From GCA-001735895 sp964651385 (lineage in GTDB: Bacteria; Pseudomonadota; Gammaproteobacteria; GCA-001735895): 42,467 nt of DNA. A model generated the notes under the pieces. That model was given only the letters and a program-made list of their open reading frames with translations, did no database searches and was not told the origin of the DNA. Every line of letters begins with the position of its first letter. Position 1 is the stretch's first letter. Positions 41,350-42,467 of this stretch are shown here, in pieces. The stretch lies in the NCBI GenBank assembly GCA_964651385.1, contig CAZYYM010000022.1, positions 1 to 42,467 of the forward strand. Reading direction: 5' to 3'. Both the position numbers and the translations under genes were made by a program.

Positions 41350-41970
41350 ATGAACTCCGAAATAGACCAGACCTTAGCGCTGGCGGGCATATTTCAGAGT
41401 GCGATACTTGTAGAACAACTCGCCTACCGGGGGGAAATTAATCAGGCAGCCTTCGACTGCTGCATCGACAGCCTGTTCACATTCGAGGCAGACTCCACTT
41501 TAGATATTTTTGGCAATGAAGCTGGATTAAACAGAGGGTTTCAGGCATTGACGGAGTATTTGGGTGGTCGGGGCAATAGCTCCGGAAAGAATCTCGCCTA
41601 CTACATAATGTCAATGATGAAGTTGTCGACCAGTTTACTAAAAAACAGGACTCTATCTAACAGCCTGCAAAGTCAATTACAGACCATCCAGCAGCAATCA
41701 ATAGATTTTAGTATGAGCCGAATCAGCCTGGTCAGTAAAATCGACGGCCTGTACCAGAAAACAATTAGCAACCTCCATCCTCGAATTATTGTCAAAGGAG
41801 AACAGACCTATTTAACCAATCCGGACAATGCAGCTAAAATACGTGCATTATTGTTCGCCGGAATCCGCGCTGCGGTGTTGTGGCAACAACTCGGTGGTAG
41901 CAAATGGAAACTGTTGTTATCCAGGAAAAAATATGTTGATAGTGCCAAGCGTTTACTATCAAATATTTAG
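41350..41970 (+). CDS. hflD: HflD, high-frequency lysogenisation protein homologue
   Basis: The 206-residue helical protein shows family features (QTLALAGIFQSAILVEQLA, then EYLGGRG, NLAYYIMSMMKL, VKGEQTYL, IRALLFAGIRAAVLWQQLGG). E. coli HflD is a peripheral membrane protein that binds the lambda CII activator; its general cellular role is unclear. It is co-directional with and close to mnmA. Convergent with the downstream phosphatase gene, three bases apart. Confidence 0.93.
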   Translation: MNSEIDQTLALAGIFQSAILVEQLAYRGEINQAAFDCCIDSLFTFEADSTLDIFGNEAGLNRGFQALTEYLGGRGNSSGKNLAYYIMSMMKLSTSLLKNRTLSNSLQSQLQTIQQQSIDFSMSRISLVSKIDGLYQKTISNLHPRIIVKGEQTYLTNPDNAAKIRALLFAGIRAAVLWQQLGGSKWKLLLSRKKYVDSAKRLLSNI

Positions 41971-41973
41971 AAT

Positions 41974-42462
41974 TTACAAATTGTGCTGACTGCGAATATG
42001 TCCTAATAAACCCGCTGACGCGTCACTTACCATATCAAAAACCAGATCAAAACCTTCACTACCAAAATAGGGATCGGGTATTTCTATCAAGTCAAATTTC
42101 TCCGAGTACTCGAGAAAAAGTCCAACTTTTGCGCTATATTGATCCGGCTTGATCGACAGCATATCCATGATATTATTTTTATCCATACCGATAGCATAGT
42201 CGAAATCGATAAGATCCTGTGACAGAAACTGGCGTGCTCTCAAACCTGAAAGATCCACATCGTTTTCCAACGCAATAGCCTGTGCACGTAAATCGGGTGG
42301 ATTTCCGATGTGGTAGCTATGAGTACCGGCCGATTCGACGCCGATAACATGACTCAAATCGTGTTCATCAACCAAAGCCTGAAAAACACCATGTGCGGTA
42401 GGAGACCTACAGATATTCCCCATGCAAACGAAAATAACATTTACTTGTTTCATGTTGTCCAT
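41974..42462 (-). CDS. Low-molecular-weight protein-tyrosine phosphatase
   Basis: The 162-residue phosphatase has the active-site loop CMGNICRSPT (C13, R19) near the N terminus and the general acid in IPDPYFG near residue 130, the complete low-molecular-weight PTPase set. A start at 42453 (MKQVNVIFVC) is equally likely. The promoter lies at or beyond the window edge. It could act on protein phosphotyrosine or on small phosphorylated substrates. Confidence 0.92.
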   Translation of the reverse strand: MDNMKQVNVIFVCMGNICRSPTAHGVFQALVDEHDLSHVIGVESAGTHSYHIGNPPDLRAQAIALENDVDLSGLRARQFLSQDLIDFDYAIGMDKNNIMDMLSIKPDQYSAKVGLFLEYSEKFDLIEIPDPYFGSEGFDLVFDMVSDASAGLLGHIRSQHNL

Positions 42463-42467
42463 AACTG

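Noticed and set aside
1..42467. CRISPR arrays, rRNA, tRNA genes and insertion sequences.
   Set aside because: I looked for repeat-spacer periodicity, tRNA-like arms and transposase motifs and saw none I could support by eye; a dedicated scan could still find a tRNA.

Overview
The window looks like two contigs of a gammaproteobacterial chromosome, joined by a 100-N scaffold gap at 20175-20274. The evidence for Gammaproteobacteria is gene order and family type: cspD divergent from clpS-clpA with infA convergent to clpA, divergent ppsR/ppsA, fadI-fadJ, nudJ-mnmA-hflD, a fabD-fabG-acpP-fabF-mltG-tmk-holB-pilZ-tatD run, and a dif site close to the E. coli/Vibrio form. I cannot name the genus.

Layout. 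1-1164: a decayed integron. A MerC-like gene lies in cassette position, bounded by an inverted repeat that fits attC/cassette ends, next to an integron integrase with a large internal deletion. 1465-3919: a DUF900-type alpha/beta hydrolase, an RluA-type pseudouridine synthase and a small conserved protein. 4208-7139: a co-directional set of four exported proteins. These are a cysteine-rich small protein, a c-type cytochrome, a cytochrome c/DsbC-like fusion with two dimerisation-type repeats, and an FKBP/rhodanese fusion. I read this as an envelope thiol/sulfur redox operon.

7220-19808: the most interesting region. An exact 17-base direct repeat brackets about 12.5 kb. The right copy sits in a complete 28-bp dif (XerC/XerD) site. 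The left copy has the same XerD arm and centre but a divergent XerC arm that overlaps the nhaA stop codon. The enclosed DNA is richer in G+C by hand count. It carries sodium/pH genes: nhaA, nhaR, a Bax-inhibitor-1 membrane protein, and a nine-gene Mrp-like antiporter operon with three D-type subunits and no full-length MrpA. It also carries broken genes: frameshifted nhaR, an HPF/RaiA-like gene stopped by one TGA, and a ccmE fragment. This is the architecture of an integrative mobile element exploiting Xer (IMEX), with a sodium-homeostasis cargo at the chromosome terminus.

20343-42467: ordinary housekeeping DNA. It includes fatty-acid oxidation (fadI-fadJ), tatD, pilZ, holB, tmk, mltG, fatty-acid synthesis (fabF, acpP, fabG, fabD), infA, clpA/clpS, cspD, ppsR/ppsA, a metallo-beta-lactamase-fold hydrolase, nudJ, an exported protein with a transglutaminase-like Cys-His-Asp pattern, mnmA, hflD and a low-molecular-weight phosphatase. 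I see no CRISPR array, rRNA, tRNA or insertion sequence.
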